Assembly: GCA_016719945.1 (NCBI GenBank)
Contig: JADJYE010000006.1
Span: 248,001-312,000, forward strand
Length of the DNA: 64,000 nucleotides
Reading direction: 5' to 3'
Origin: Polyangiaceae bacterium
GTDB lineage: Bacteria; Myxococcota_A; Polyangia; Polyangiales; Polyangiaceae
A program made the position numbers and the translations under genes. The notes beneath the pieces were generated by a model that saw nothing but the letters and a program-made list of their open reading frames with translations, had not been told where the DNA came from and did not search any database. Positions 1 through 8,601 of the stretch are shown here, one piece after another (position 1 is the stretch's first letter; each line of letters starts with the position of its first letter).

Positions 1-2
1 GG

Positions 3-1037
3 TGGCTGGCCGAGCGCCCCGATCTGCGCCAACGCATCACGACCCAGCTCACGGGCCTCGCGCCACGCGCCGCGCGCAACAAGTCCCCCGAGTTCCAAGC
101 TCAGCTGATCGACTCCGTCATCGACGAGGGCGATATCACGGTCGCCGCGTTCGAGGCCGCCTTCGAGCCCGCCGACATCGCCGTCTATGGGCCGGCAGCC
201 GACATCTTCCGGTTGTTCCGGCGGCGCATGCCCTGGGACGACGACGCCACCGCCCACCAAGACCTCGTCGGCTGGCTGATCGGCGCGCTGCTCGCCGATC
301 GAAGCTCGCTCGACGGCTCGGCGCGCACCCCCGTCCTCTCGGTGCTCCAGGTCCGCACGTCCATCGACGGGCGGGTCTGGCACTCGCGCATCCCGCTGCA
401 CGTCCGCGTCGCGATCGACGAGGCCCGCTTCGCCGCCCAGCGCGAGCGCCCGAGCGAGCCCTACGGCGTCGAGCGCGACCTCGCGATCGCCACGCCGGCG
501 CTGATCGCGGCGAGCATCCCGCTGCGCGACCTCATGGGGGTGATCGACGTGGCCACGAACGCGCTCGGGTTCGACGAAGGCGGCGCCCACGCCCGCGGTC
601 ATGGCCGCGAGCCCGCGACCCGGTCGTCGCCCGCGCGCGCCGAGAGCGACGACGCTGGACCAAGAGCGCTGGAGAACGAGCGCGCTCCGCCGTCGATCCC
701 GCCCGAGCCACCCGAGCCGCCGCGTCGCGTCTCCGTCGCTCCGGTCGAGCGGCCTGCGAGCATCGCCCCCCCGCCCGTCGAGGCCTCCGTTGATTCGCCC
801 TCCGAGTCCCCCTCGGCCGAGCCCCCCGCGGCCGAGCCCCCGGCGGCCGAGCCGCCAGCCACCGCGTTCGCGGAGGAAGAGACGTCGGGCCCCAGCATCC
901 GAGACTCGATCCCGGACGAGCTCGAGCACACGAACCCGTGGCTCGTGCCGCAGCTGAGCAGCGACATCGAGAAGGCCGCCGCGGAGCTCCGCGAGGGCCG
1001 CGACAAGCACAAGATCGACAGCGAAGAGACGAAGTAG
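3..1037 (+). CDS. Hypothetical protein, 5' end cut by window edge
   Basis: The frame is open from the left edge to a TAG at 1035-1037, giving about 344 visible residues; the true start lies outside. I do not recognise the family. The first ~190 visible residues look globular. From about residue 200 the protein turns into a low-complexity Arg/Pro/Glu/Ser tract containing a tandem 'AEPPAAEPPAAEPPA', followed by a charged C-terminal helix ending in 'IDSEETK'. No signal peptide or membrane segment is visible in this part. It ends 39 nt before a TRAP permease gene on the same strand, so co-transcription is likely. Whether it is a TRAP accessory subunit cannot be decided from sequence. Confidence 0.7.
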   Translation, partial: WLAERPDLRQRITTQLTGLAPRAARNKSPEFQAQLIDSVIDEGDITVAAFEAAFEPADIAVYGPAADIFRLFRRRMPWDDDATAHQDLVGWLIGALLADRSSLDGSARTPVLSVLQVRTSIDGRVWHSRIPLHVRVAIDEARFAAQRERPSEPYGVERDLAIATPALIAASIPLRDLMGVIDVATNALGFDEGGAHARGHGREPATRSSPARAESDDAGPRALENERAPPSIPPEPPEPPRRVSVAPVERPASIAPPPVEASVDSPSESPSAEPPAAEPPAAEPPATAFAEEETSGPSIRDSIPDELEHTNPWLVPQLSSDIEKAAAELREGRDKHKIDSEETK

Positions 1038-1076
1038 GCCGGGTGCCCGACACCCGGGCCGAGGAGCGATCCGACG

Positions 1077-2483
1077 ATGGCGAAGAAGAAGGGGGGAAAG
1101 CAGCGGCCCACATCCGGTGGAGCCGCCAAGGGCGCAAAGCCGTCATCCGGAGGGGCCCCGCCCTCGAAGAAGGCGGTCGAGCTCAAGTCCCCCACGGCGA
1201 GCGCGCCCGATCCCGGGCGGGTCGACCAAGGCGCCAAGGCCGAGCCCGAGAAGAGCGACCGCAAGGGGAGCGAGCCCAAGGCGAACGAGCCGCCCGCGGC
1301 CGCCGCGTTCGAGACGCTATCGTCGCTCAAAGATCCGCAGCCTCCGCGGCAGCGGCGCCCCGAGGGGCGAGAGTGGGGCAAGCCGTTCGTCTCGATCGAG
1401 AAGTGGTGGACGTGGCTCGAGGTGCGCATCCTGGTCGGGGTCATCCTCGGCCTGGTGTTCTCGATGGTGCTGTGGGTCGCGCTGCAAGGCATGAGCTCCC
1501 CTGTCGAGTCCGAGAGCAAGGCGGGCGTCGTGTTCCGCGGCGCCGTCGGCGCGATCGCCATCTCGGTCGCGACCTGGTTCGTCACGGGCAAGCTCGGGCT
1601 CGACCGGACGAAGCGCACGCTCGCCGCCATCGGCGGGATCGCCGCCGGGGTCTTGCTCGCGCCCAGCTGGCGCGGCACCGGCGTCGAGTATTTCGGCCAC
1701 GTCCAGAACTGGCTGCAAGAGGGCTCGAGCTTCACGATGTTCGGCCAGCTCCGCGGCGTGTCGACGCGCCTGACGGTGGTGCTCGCGTTCATCGGCGCGA
1801 GCCTCGGCGCCGCCAGCGGGAAGCACATCAACATCGACGTCGCGCTCCGCTTCGTGAAAGACAAATACAAGCTGCCCGTCTTCGTGCTGCAGACGATCGC
1901 CACGGTGGCGTTCTGCGTCGCGGCGAGCTGGGCGTTCTTCGAGTACATCGCGATCACGAACTTCAACGCGAAGCCCGACATGACCGCTTCGCAGAAGTAC
2001 GAGATCGTCGACGACGCCGTCGCGAAGGACCTCTTCCTGCTGCGCAGGCAGATCGGCTTCGATCTCTCGGCCGCGCCTCACGTGATCGGCGGCGGCAAGT
2101 GGGACGACGAGGATCGCTTCACCGGTCGACAGTGGAACGAGTACCTCGAGGAGACCGGCTACCGGGACTACTTCACCGACGAGCAGGTCGACGGCCTCAG
2201 GTCGCCCGAGGGCTCGCTCGACACCTTCCGCTACCCGCTCGCGATCGGCCCCGACGGCCCGCCGAGGAACACCCTCGTGCGCACGATGAACCTGAGCTTC
2301 ACCGTGGGGTTCTTCCTGATGGCGCTGCGGTTCCTGCTCCGGTTGCTGCTCGTCCTCTCCGGCCATCAGTCGATGGACGCCGAGGCCGAGTACGACCCCG
2401 ACGCGGATCCGAAGCGCCACAAGGAGCGTGAAGCCGCGGCCGTCGAGGCCGCCCACGAGGCCGGCTCGAAGGAGATCGTCTGA
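1077..2483 (+). CDS. dctQ: TRAP transporter small permease (DctQ-like), enlarged
   Basis: Likely small membrane subunit of a tripartite ATP-independent periplasmic (TRAP) transporter, which takes up organic acids or similar solutes using an ion gradient. The protein has 468 residues against roughly 160-200 for usual DctQ. A basic, low-complexity N-terminal ~100 residues (KKKGGK start) precedes hydrophobic segments near residues 118-136, 150-170, 180-197, 231-248, 265-290 and 404-430. The DctQ-like signature is 'GKHINIDVALRF' around residue 247, matching the conserved R/K-H-I-x-V/I-D motif. A GAGGAG ribosome site lies about 10 nt before the ATG. The stop overlaps the ATG of dctM (TGATG), so the two are translationally coupled. 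The large loop at ~290-400 is unusual. The substrate-binding protein DctP is not in the window. Confidence 0.8.
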   Translation: MAKKKGGKQRPTSGGAAKGAKPSSGGAPPSKKAVELKSPTASAPDPGRVDQGAKAEPEKSDRKGSEPKANEPPAAAAFETLSSLKDPQPPRQRRPEGREWGKPFVSIEKWWTWLEVRILVGVILGLVFSMVLWVALQGMSSPVESESKAGVVFRGAVGAIAISVATWFVTGKLGLDRTKRTLAAIGGIAAGVLLAPSWRGTGVEYFGHVQNWLQEGSSFTMFGQLRGVSTRLTVVLAFIGASLGAASGKHINIDVALRFVKDKYKLPVFVLQTIATVAFCVAASWAFFEYIAITNFNAKPDMTASQKYEIVDDAVAKDLFLLRRQIGFDLSAAPHVIGGGKWDDEDRFTGRQWNEYLEETGYRDYFTDEQVDGLRSPEGSLDTFRYPLAIGPDGPPRNTLVRTMNLSFTVGFFLMALRFLLRLLLVLSGHQSMDAEAEYDPDADPKRHKEREAAAVEAAHEAGSKEIV

Positions 2484-4208
2484 TGGGGAAGATCTACGCC
2501 CTCGTCGTCACCCTCCTCACGCTGATGGCGATGCCGCTGTTCGCCGTCATGGGCGGCATCTCGCTCGTCGGCTGGCTCACGGAGGACGACGAGTCGCGGC
2601 GGCACATCATGTACCTCGCGCCGAACGTGCTCGACGAGCAGCGCTTCCTCGGCTCGCCGATCCTCGTCACGATCCCGCTGTTCACGTTCGCCGGCTACCT
2701 GATGGCCGAGTCGCGCACGCCCGACCGCCTCGTGCGCGCCGCGAGCGCGCTGCTCGGGTGGATGCCCGGCGGCCTCGCGATCGTGTGCATCGTCGCGAAC
2801 GGGTTCTTCACCACCATGACCGGCGGCAGCGGCGTCACGATCGTGGCGATCGGCGGCATGCTCTACCCGGTGCTGCGCAAGCAGGGCTACCCCGACCGCT
2901 ACGTGCTCGGGCTCGTCACCGCCGCGGGCGCCGTCGGCCTGCTGTTCTTCCCCAGCCCGCTCGTCGCCGTGTACTCGTTCATCGCGGGCGTCGACATCAA
3001 CAAGGCCTACCTCGCGACCTTCTTCCCGGGCGTCGCCCTCGCGCTCGTCCTGATGGGGCACGCAGTGCTGGTGGGCATCCGCGAGAAGATCCCTCGCGGA
3101 AAGCTCGATCTGCGGGAGGCAGCGATCGCCTCCTGGGACGCGAAGTGGGACATCGCCGCCCCCTTCCTGGTCGCCGCCGGCATGGTCACCGGCCTGATGG
3201 GCCTCGACGAGGCCTCCGCCGTCGCGGCGCTCTACGTCCTCATCGTCCAGGTCTACGTCTACAAGGACCTGACCTGGCGCGACGTCCTCAGGATCGCCCG
3301 CGAGTCGGTCGCGCTGGCCGGCGCCATCCTCATCATCATCATGATGGCGACGGCGCTCACGAACTGGGTCATCCAGGATCGGATCCCGCTTCACATCCTC
3401 GAGTTCTTCACGGCGAACGGGATGGACACCGTCTGGGAGTTCATCATCGTCCTGAACATCTTCCTGTTCATCCTCGGCGTCGTGATGGACGAGTTCAGCG
3501 CGATGCTCGTCGCGCTGCCGCTGGTGATGCCGCTCGCCGCCACCTTCGGGCTCTCCCCGTTCCACCTCGCGGTCATGTTCCTGCTGAACATCGAGATCGC
3601 GTACATCTCGCCGCCGATCGGGGTGAACCTCTACATCGCAAGCTTCCGGTTCAACCAGCCGCTCGCGACGGTGTACCGCGTCGTCATGCCCTTCGTGTGG
3701 ATGCTCACCGGCGGGCTGGTGCTGTTCATCGTCTTCCCGAAACTGTCCACGTTCCTCATCGACCCGACCATCGCCGCGCTGCACGCGGAGGCCGACAAGA
3801 CCGGGGCGTCGCCGCGTGACGCGTGGCTCCTCGAGTGTGTGCAAGAGGACAAGAACAACCCCCGCCCATGCACCGACGCCGACAAGCAGAAGTGGGGCAT
3901 CGACGGGATGAGCGCGCCGGTCGTCGTCGCAGAGGGCGGCTCGGACAGCGAGACGCCGGAGCCGGTCCTCACCAAGGAGGAGCAGGTCAAGACGGAGCAG
4001 TTCAAGGACGAGGCTCAACGACCTGTTCGGCTTGAACGACGGACCCGACGCTGGCGCCGGCGATGCCGGCGCTGGCGAAGACGCAGGCGCTGCGACCGAG
4101 GACGCGGGCGCAGCGGAGGACGCGGGCGCAGCGGAGGACGCGGGAGCCCCCGGGCCGACCGAAGAGCCACCACCGCCCAAGAAGCCCGAGGAGCCACCTC
4201 CTCCCTGA
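2483..4208 (+). CDS. dctM: TRAP transporter large permease (DctM), frameshifted tail
   Basis: Large permease of the same TRAP transporter: many hydrophobic helices, the conserved 'GGSGVTIVAIGGML' region near residue 113, and 'YISPPIGVNLYIASF' near residue 374, typical of DctM. GGAG lies 8 nt before the ATG. After 'QFKDEA' (about 4012) the reading frame must change by one missing base. The uncorrected frame gives an arginine-rich run to 4252, whereas the neighbouring frame gives 'LNDLFGLNDGPDAG', then tandem EDAGAA units and a Pro/Glu/Lys tail, ending at TGA 4206-4208. I take the second as real. The Ala/Asp/Gly/Pro-rich C-terminal tail of ~110 residues after the last helix is not part of ordinary DctM. 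Confidence 0.85.
4098..4144 (+). repeat. 18-bp tandem repeat in dctM tail
   Basis: Two exact 18-bp units (4098-4115 and 4116-4133) and an 11-bp partial third unit. In the corrected frame each unit encodes E-D-A-G-A-A. It is in-frame, so copy-number change would lengthen or shorten the tail without breaking it. Confidence 0.8.
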
Positions 4209-4216
4209 CCGCGCTG

Positions 4217-4232
4217 TTTCAGCAACCTGTTA
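4217..4232. repeat. Dispersed 16-bp motif, copy 1
   Basis: TTTCAGCAACCTGTTA lies 8 nt after the dctM stop. A second copy, identical at 15 of 16 positions, lies at 33866-33881, also at a gene end. The function is unknown; no obvious hairpin is formed by the motif alone. Confidence 0.5.
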
Positions 4233-4248
4233 CACCCCGAGGCTCATC

Positions 4249-5907
4249 TTGAAACCCCCTCGTCTCAAGGGTGGCGCGCTGACCGCCGCCCGAATGGCCG
4301 CCGAGAACCCCGCCACCAGCGCGATCCTCGGCGATGTGCTCAAGCAGAGCCTCGGCCTCGATCGCCTGGCGGTGTTGCCCCAGAGCGCCCGCGGGGCCCT
4401 TGGTCTCGACGTGACGCCCGTCCGCGCGAAGGCCGAGCCGCGCGCGCTGCCCCACGACGGCCTCTCCCCGGCCGCTCGCAAGCTGTGGCCTCGCGCCCAT
4501 GAGGACGTCGCCGCGGCCTTCTCCGAGAAGAAGGTCGCTCCGCTGGAGCTCACCGAGCGCTCGCTGCGCTTCTTGAGGCAGCTCGCTTCGAACCGCGTCC
4601 TCAACGTGCTCGTCTGCGAGGACGAGGCGCGGTCGCGCGCGGAGGCGAAGGCCGCGCAGGAGCGCCACGCCGCCGGCCGGCCGCTCGGGCCGCTCGACGG
4701 CGTGCCGTACCTCGTCAAGGACGAGCTCGACGTGCGGGGCCTGCCGACTCGTATCGGCACCTTGTGCGAGCCGGAGACGCCGAAGAGCGAGGACTCGACG
4801 GTCGTCGCACGCCTCGCGCGCGCCGGCGCGGTGTTCGTCGGCAAGACCGTCATGACCCAGTGGGGGATGTCTCCGCTCGGCCAGAACCCGGCCTACAAGA
4901 TGCCGACGAACGTCCACCACGCGGAGCGCGCTCCGGGCGGCTCATCGAGCGGCTCGGCCGTCGGCGTGGCGATCGGGGCGGTGCCCTTCGCGGTCGGCAC
5001 CGACGGCGGAGGGTCGGTGCGCATCCCCGCGGCGCTGAACGGCGTGTACGGCATCAAGCCGACGTTCGGCCGTGTGAGCCGCGCTGGCAGCCTGTCAGGC
5101 TCCGTCGGTCATATCGGGCCCCTCGGGGCGTCGCCCGGCGATCTCGCGGCCTTCCTCGACGCGGTCGCGAGCGAGCCCGACCCCGCCGACCCGCACACGC
5201 GGGCCGCGCTCCCGCCCCCGCAGGGCGGCTTCGGAGCCCGGCTCGGCGCAGGCGTGAAGAAGCTTCGGATCGGGGTCATCGAGTCGGAGTGGGCGGACGC
5301 CTCGAGCCCGGTCGCGGCCGCGTGCCGCTCTGCGATATCGGCGCTCGAGCGCGAGGGCGCCGAGATCGTGCGGGTCACGCTCCCGATCGCGTCGGTCGCC
5401 GCCCCCATCGGCTACCTGACGATCGGGTGCGAGGTGCTGGCCGCGCACGCGCACGCCTGGAAGACCCAGCGGGAGCTGATCGCGGACGACCTTCGCCTGT
5501 CCTTCGCCGTCCTGTCGGGCATCTCGGCGCTCGATTTTCTGGACGCCCAGCTCCTCCGCGCGACGCTCCGGCTCGAGGCGGCGCGCGCCCTCGCCGACGT
5601 CGACGTCCTCGCCCTGCCCACGACCGCCACCACGGCGCCGCCGATCACCGTCCACGAGCGCGGGAGGTCGTTCGCCGACACAGAGGCGATCGACGCCATG
5701 TGTCGCTTCAACTTCCTCGGCAACCTGACCGGCCTGCCCGCCGCCACGGCCCCGGTCGGAGTCGACGACGACGGCCTCCCGATCGGGCTTCAGATCGTCG
5801 GTGATGCCTGGGACGAGCACGTGATCCTCGGGCTGCTGGCGCACCTCGAGCGCATGGGCGTGGGCGCGGTCGTGAAGCCCAAGGCGGCGCTCGATCTGCT
5901 CGGCTGA
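4249..5907 (+). CDS. Amidase signature family protein
   Basis: About 552 residues; hydrolyses an amide or ester bond with a Ser-cisSer-Lys triad. Visible: 'PYLVKDELDVRG' with the catalytic Lys (about residue 155), 'APGGSSSGSAVG' and 'GTDGGGSVRIPAALNG' with the Ser/cis-Ser/Gly elements (about residues 228-265), then 'YGIKPTFGRVSR'. All fit the family. I chose TTG 4249 as start because CGAGG sits just upstream and more upstream starts would run into the dctM 3' end. The N-terminal ~110 residues before the amidase core are longer than usual. No signal peptide is visible, so it is probably cytoplasmic. It follows dctM by 40 nt; a link to processing an imported amide is only inference. Confidence 0.85.
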   Translation: MKPPRLKGGALTAARMAAENPATSAILGDVLKQSLGLDRLAVLPQSARGALGLDVTPVRAKAEPRALPHDGLSPAARKLWPRAHEDVAAAFSEKKVAPLELTERSLRFLRQLASNRVLNVLVCEDEARSRAEAKAAQERHAAGRPLGPLDGVPYLVKDELDVRGLPTRIGTLCEPETPKSEDSTVVARLARAGAVFVGKTVMTQWGMSPLGQNPAYKMPTNVHHAERAPGGSSSGSAVGVAIGAVPFAVGTDGGGSVRIPAALNGVYGIKPTFGRVSRAGSLSGSVGHIGPLGASPGDLAAFLDAVASEPDPADPHTRAALPPPQGGFGARLGAGVKKLRIGVIESEWADASSPVAAACRSAISALEREGAEIVRVTLPIASVAAPIGYLTIGCEVLAAHAHAWKTQRELIADDLRLSFAVLSGISALDFLDAQLLRATLRLEAARALADVDVLALPTTATTAPPITVHERGRSFADTEAIDAMCRFNFLGNLTGLPAATAPVGVDDDGLPIGLQIVGDAWDEHVILGLLAHLERMGVGAVVKPKAALDLLG

Positions 5908-6001
5908 CGAAGGCCTCGCTCAGCCCTCGACGCTTGATGAAGTGCGGCCGCATCTAGCAGCTTTCTTCTCATCGAGCGCCGGCGCGGCGTATGGAGGCCG
6001 T

Positions 6002-6736
6002 GTGCTGACCCACGCGCGCACCCTCCGCTTCACGGGCCTGCTGTTCGGGCTGGCGATCTTCGCGGCCGCCGGCTGCGGCAAGGACGAAGGCTCCTCCGCC
6101 GTCGCGACCTCCGAGCCCGTGCCCGCGCTCGCCAAGGCGGCTCCCGACGACTCGAAGCCCGACGACAAGCGCGACGTCGCGCCGCAGGCCACCGCGACCG
6201 GCCTCTCCGAGCGGGACGATGCCATCGGCGACGCCGCGCCGCCGAGCGGCGGCGACGACGAGGACGAGCAGGCTGACGAGCCGCAGCGCCGCGGCGCCGG
6301 GAAGTCGAAGAAGAAGCGCGGCCGCTCCAAGAAGGACGCGCCCCGAAACCGGGCGTCCAGCTCCAGCGAGGAGGTCCGCGAGGCGCCCGCCGCCGAGCCG
6401 AAAGCGAGCCTCCGCCTGAAGCGCATCCAGTTCGCTTCGAGCATCGAGAGCCGCGAGCCCGTCGAGCCGGAGGAGACGTTCTCCGCCGCGCAGACCGAGA
6501 AGCTCTACGCCTTCCTCGAGCTCGCGAACGAGTCCAAGGCCGAGTCGAAGATCACGGTCACGTTCATCCCGCCCATCGGGGCGCACAGCAAGGTGACCCT
6601 CAAGGTGGGCGACAAGATCCGCTGGCGCACCTGGGCGCAGCGCAAGAGCCCGAAGGCCATCGGCACCTGGAAGGTCGTCGTCCACGACGAGAGCGGGCGC
6701 GAGCTCGGCCACCGCAGCTTCGAAGTGACGGAGTGA
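6002..6736 (+). CDS. Lipoprotein with C-terminal DUF2914-like domain
   Basis: Start GTG 6002 follows GGAGG at 5993-5997 and gives a signal peptide ending in the lipobox 'AAAGC', so this is a predicted lipoprotein. Residues ~25-130 are low complexity: acidic DEDEQAD, then a basic KSKKKRGRSKK stretch. The last ~105 residues form a small beta-rich domain with 'KVGDKIRWRTWAQRKS' and 'GTWKVVVHDESGREL', the W-R-T-W and G-x-W-x-V pattern of DUF2914. The function of DUF2914 is not known. The stop overlaps the region of the next gene's ribosome site (its ATG is 3 nt downstream), so the two are likely co-transcribed. Confidence 0.75.
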   Translation: MLTHARTLRFTGLLFGLAIFAAAGCGKDEGSSAVATSEPVPALAKAAPDDSKPDDKRDVAPQATATGLSERDDAIGDAAPPSGGDDEDEQADEPQRRGAGKSKKKRGRSKKDAPRNRASSSSEEVREAPAAEPKASLRLKRIQFASSIESREPVEPEETFSAAQTEKLYAFLELANESKAESKITVTFIPPIGAHSKVTLKVGDKIRWRTWAQRKSPKAIGTWKVVVHDESGRELGHRSFEVTE

Positions 6737-6738
6737 CC

Positions 6739-7397
6739 ATGCCGGGCCCGACGTCGTACCTCGCGCCGCGCGCCGCCGCGCGCTCACCACTGTCGCCATC
6801 GGCGCGCTGCTCGCCGCGGGAGCCGCGGCCCTCGCGGCCGCCCCGCTGGAGGCGGCCCCGGAGCACGGGGCCTGCGACACGCCCCACCCCGCAGATGGCG
6901 TCCACGCCGCTCCCCAGAAGCGCGGTCGCTTCGAGGCGCTCGACGACGTCTCCCTCTCCTCCAAGGTCGAGGAGCGGCTCAACGCGATCGCGGAGAAGTT
7001 CAACAAGCGCACGGGCAAGACGTTCGTCGTGACCAGCGGGACGCGCGACCCCGAGAGCCAAGCCGAGCTCATCTACTCGAAGCTCGCCGCGGGTGAAGAC
7101 CTCACGAAGCTCTACAAGGACAAGTCCGCGGTCGGAGAGCTGGTCAAGGTGTTCGACGCGGCCCGCTCGGAGAAGAAGACGCGCGCGTCCACGGTCGCGC
7201 TGCTCGCCTCGGCCATCCGCGGCCAGATGAAGCGCGGCATCTACATCTCGGCGCACTTGAAGGCCGGCGCGGCCGACGTCCGAAGCACGACGATGAGCCC
7301 CAGCGAAAAGCGGCTGTTCGCAGAGATCGCGCGGGACGTAGGCTGGTCCGTCATCATCGAGGCGACGCCGCCCCACTTCCACCTGCAGCTCGAGTAG
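6739..7397 (+). CDS. M15/DD-peptidase-fold exported protein, frameshifted signal region
   Basis: ATG 6739 is preceded by GGAG at 6730-6733. The signal-peptide hydrophobic core ('LTTVAIGALLAAGAAALAA') is in the neighbouring frame, which has no start codon of its own after its upstream stop. One base therefore seems missing in the GC-rich stretch around 6755-6785. The mature part has 'VVTSGTRDPESQAELIY', then 'SAHLKAGAADVR' (S-x-H-x-x-G-x-A-x-D metal-site pattern) and 'PPHFHLQL' (H-x-H), as in M15 D-Ala-D-Ala carboxypeptidase/hedgehog-like folds. A role in peptidoglycan trimming is plausible. It is about 215 residues and ends 3 nt from the convergent glutaredoxin-like gene. Confidence 0.7.
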
Positions 7398-7400
7398 CGC

Positions 7401-7847
7401 CTACTCGAAGGTCGCTCCGCTCTTCACCAGGGCGGCGAGCTCGGCGAAGCCTCCCACGTAACGGCCGCGCACGAACGCGAACGGGGTCGACGTCCCCTTC
7501 GTCTCTCGGATGAGCCGGGCCTCGAGGCCGAGGTTGTCGGGGTCATCGATGTCGATCATACGGGCGACGACCGAGCGCTCACGCAGCAGCGCGAGCGCGC
7601 GGCCGCTCGCGTCGCAGGTCCTTCGGCCGTAGAGCTGGACCGGCAAGCCCGGATCGCCGAGCGGAGCCTCGGTCGTCTTCGCAGCTTCGACCGGGGGCGA
7701 CGCGAAGGGGTCGTGCGAAGCCGGGGGCAAGGGGACCACCTCGAGCCTTCGGCGCGGCGCTTTTCGGAAGCGGTCGAGGAAGCGATCGCCTCGGTCGAGG
7801 ACGCGGTCCACGGTCGCGATCCAGGTCTTGTCGCGCGAGCTCTCCAT
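7401..7847 (-). CDS. Glutaredoxin-like protein with CxxS site
   Basis: 148 residues. An N-terminal ~70-residue basic/proline segment precedes a thioredoxin/glutaredoxin-fold domain: 'VQLYGRRTCDASGRALALL' with a C-D-A-S active site, and 'GTSTPFAFVRGRYVGGFAEL' with the T-x-P cis-proline and the G-G glutathione-side loop. Having Ser instead of the second Cys suggests monothiol-type chemistry, or binding rather than disulfide exchange. The ATG overlaps in position the possible ATG of the divergent phosphatase gene, one reason to place that gene's start further in. Confidence 0.75.
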   Translation of the reverse strand: MESSRDKTWIATVDRVLDRGDRFLDRFRKAPRRRLEVVPLPPASHDPFASPPVEAAKTTEAPLGDPGLPVQLYGRRTCDASGRALALLRERSVVARMIDIDDPDNLGLEARLIRETKGTSTPFAFVRGRYVGGFAELAALVKSGATFE

Positions 7848-7920
7848 GGCGCGTCTATACCCCAGCCGCAGCGCTGGCGTTGCGCGATCGCCGGCTTCGG
7901 ATACGTTGGAGCGAGAGAAC

Positions 7921-8601
7921 TTGGAGCTGCTCTTCGTTCGCCACGGTCAGCCGGAGTGGGCCCGAGAGGGGACCCCCCAGATGGACCCGCGTCTCACCGA
8001 GCTCGGCGAGCGCCAGGCCGACCTGGTCGCCGAGCGCCTGCGGGAGCGAGGAGCGAGCGAGATCATCAGCTCACCGGCGCTGCGCGCCCGGCAGACCGCG
8101 GCTCCCCTCGCGGAGGCCGTGGGCCTCACGCCGGTCGTCATCGACGATCTCGTCGAGCTGCGGCTGCCGGACTGGTCCCACCTCTCGTTGTCGGAGGTGG
8201 CGGTCCAGTTCCGCGCGGCGCGCTCGCGGGAGCCGCAGGCCTGGTGGGACGGCATCCCCGGAGGCGAGAGCTTCCGCGCGTTCTTCGAGAGGGTGCACGC
8301 CGCAACCCTGCGCATGTTGCACGAGCGGGGGGTCTGCCGCGTCCAACGTGAGGAGGCACCGATCTTCACGATGGAGCGCGATCTCGGCCGGTTGGTGGTG
8401 TTCGGGCACGGCGGCATGAACACGGTCGCCATGACCGTGCTCTTGGGGATGCCCTGCGTCCCGTGGGAGTGGGAGCGCTTCGCGCTCGGCCACGCTGCGT
8501 TCATTCGGCTCAAGGCGATCCCGCTCGGCCCCGGGTACATCTTCTCCATGCGTTCGTTCAACGACGCCGAGCATCTTCCCAAGGAGCTACGGACGATATG
8601 A
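7921..8601 (+). CDS. Histidine phosphatase superfamily protein
   Basis: Phosphoglycerate-mutase-like phosphatase. It has the N-terminal 'LLFVRHGQPEW' R-H-G nucleophile motif, 'ISSPALRARQTAAPLA' phosphate-pocket region, 'ELRLPDW' and C-terminal 'VVFGHGGMNTVAM' with the second catalytic His. Its physiological substrate is unknown. TTG 7921 has GGAG 9 nt upstream and starts five residues before the RHG motif, as usual; TTG 7906 and ATG 7846 are in-frame alternatives, but the latter leaves no room for divergent promoters. The stop overlaps the ATG of the next gene (ATGA). Confidence 0.85.
   Translation: MELLFVRHGQPEWAREGTPQMDPRLTELGERQADLVAERLRERGASEIISSPALRARQTAAPLAEAVGLTPVVIDDLVELRLPDWSHLSLSEVAVQFRAARSREPQAWWDGIPGGESFRAFFERVHAATLRMLHERGVCRVQREEAPIFTMERDLGRLVVFGHGGMNTVAMTVLLGMPCVPWEWERFALGHAAFIRLKAIPLGPGYIFSMRSFNDAEHLPKELRTI

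Noticed and set aside
4009..4252. The arginine-rich C-terminus of DctM in its uncorrected frame.
   Set aside because: The neighbouring frame gives regular EDAGAA units and a Pro/Lys/Glu tail with a stop at 4208; the Arg-rich version is a typical wrong-frame product and would run into the amidase gene.
7846..7848. ATG as the start of the histidine phosphatase gene.
   Set aside because: It would overlap the start of the divergent glutaredoxin-like gene and add 25 non-conserved residues before the RHG motif; TTG 7921 has a ribosome site.
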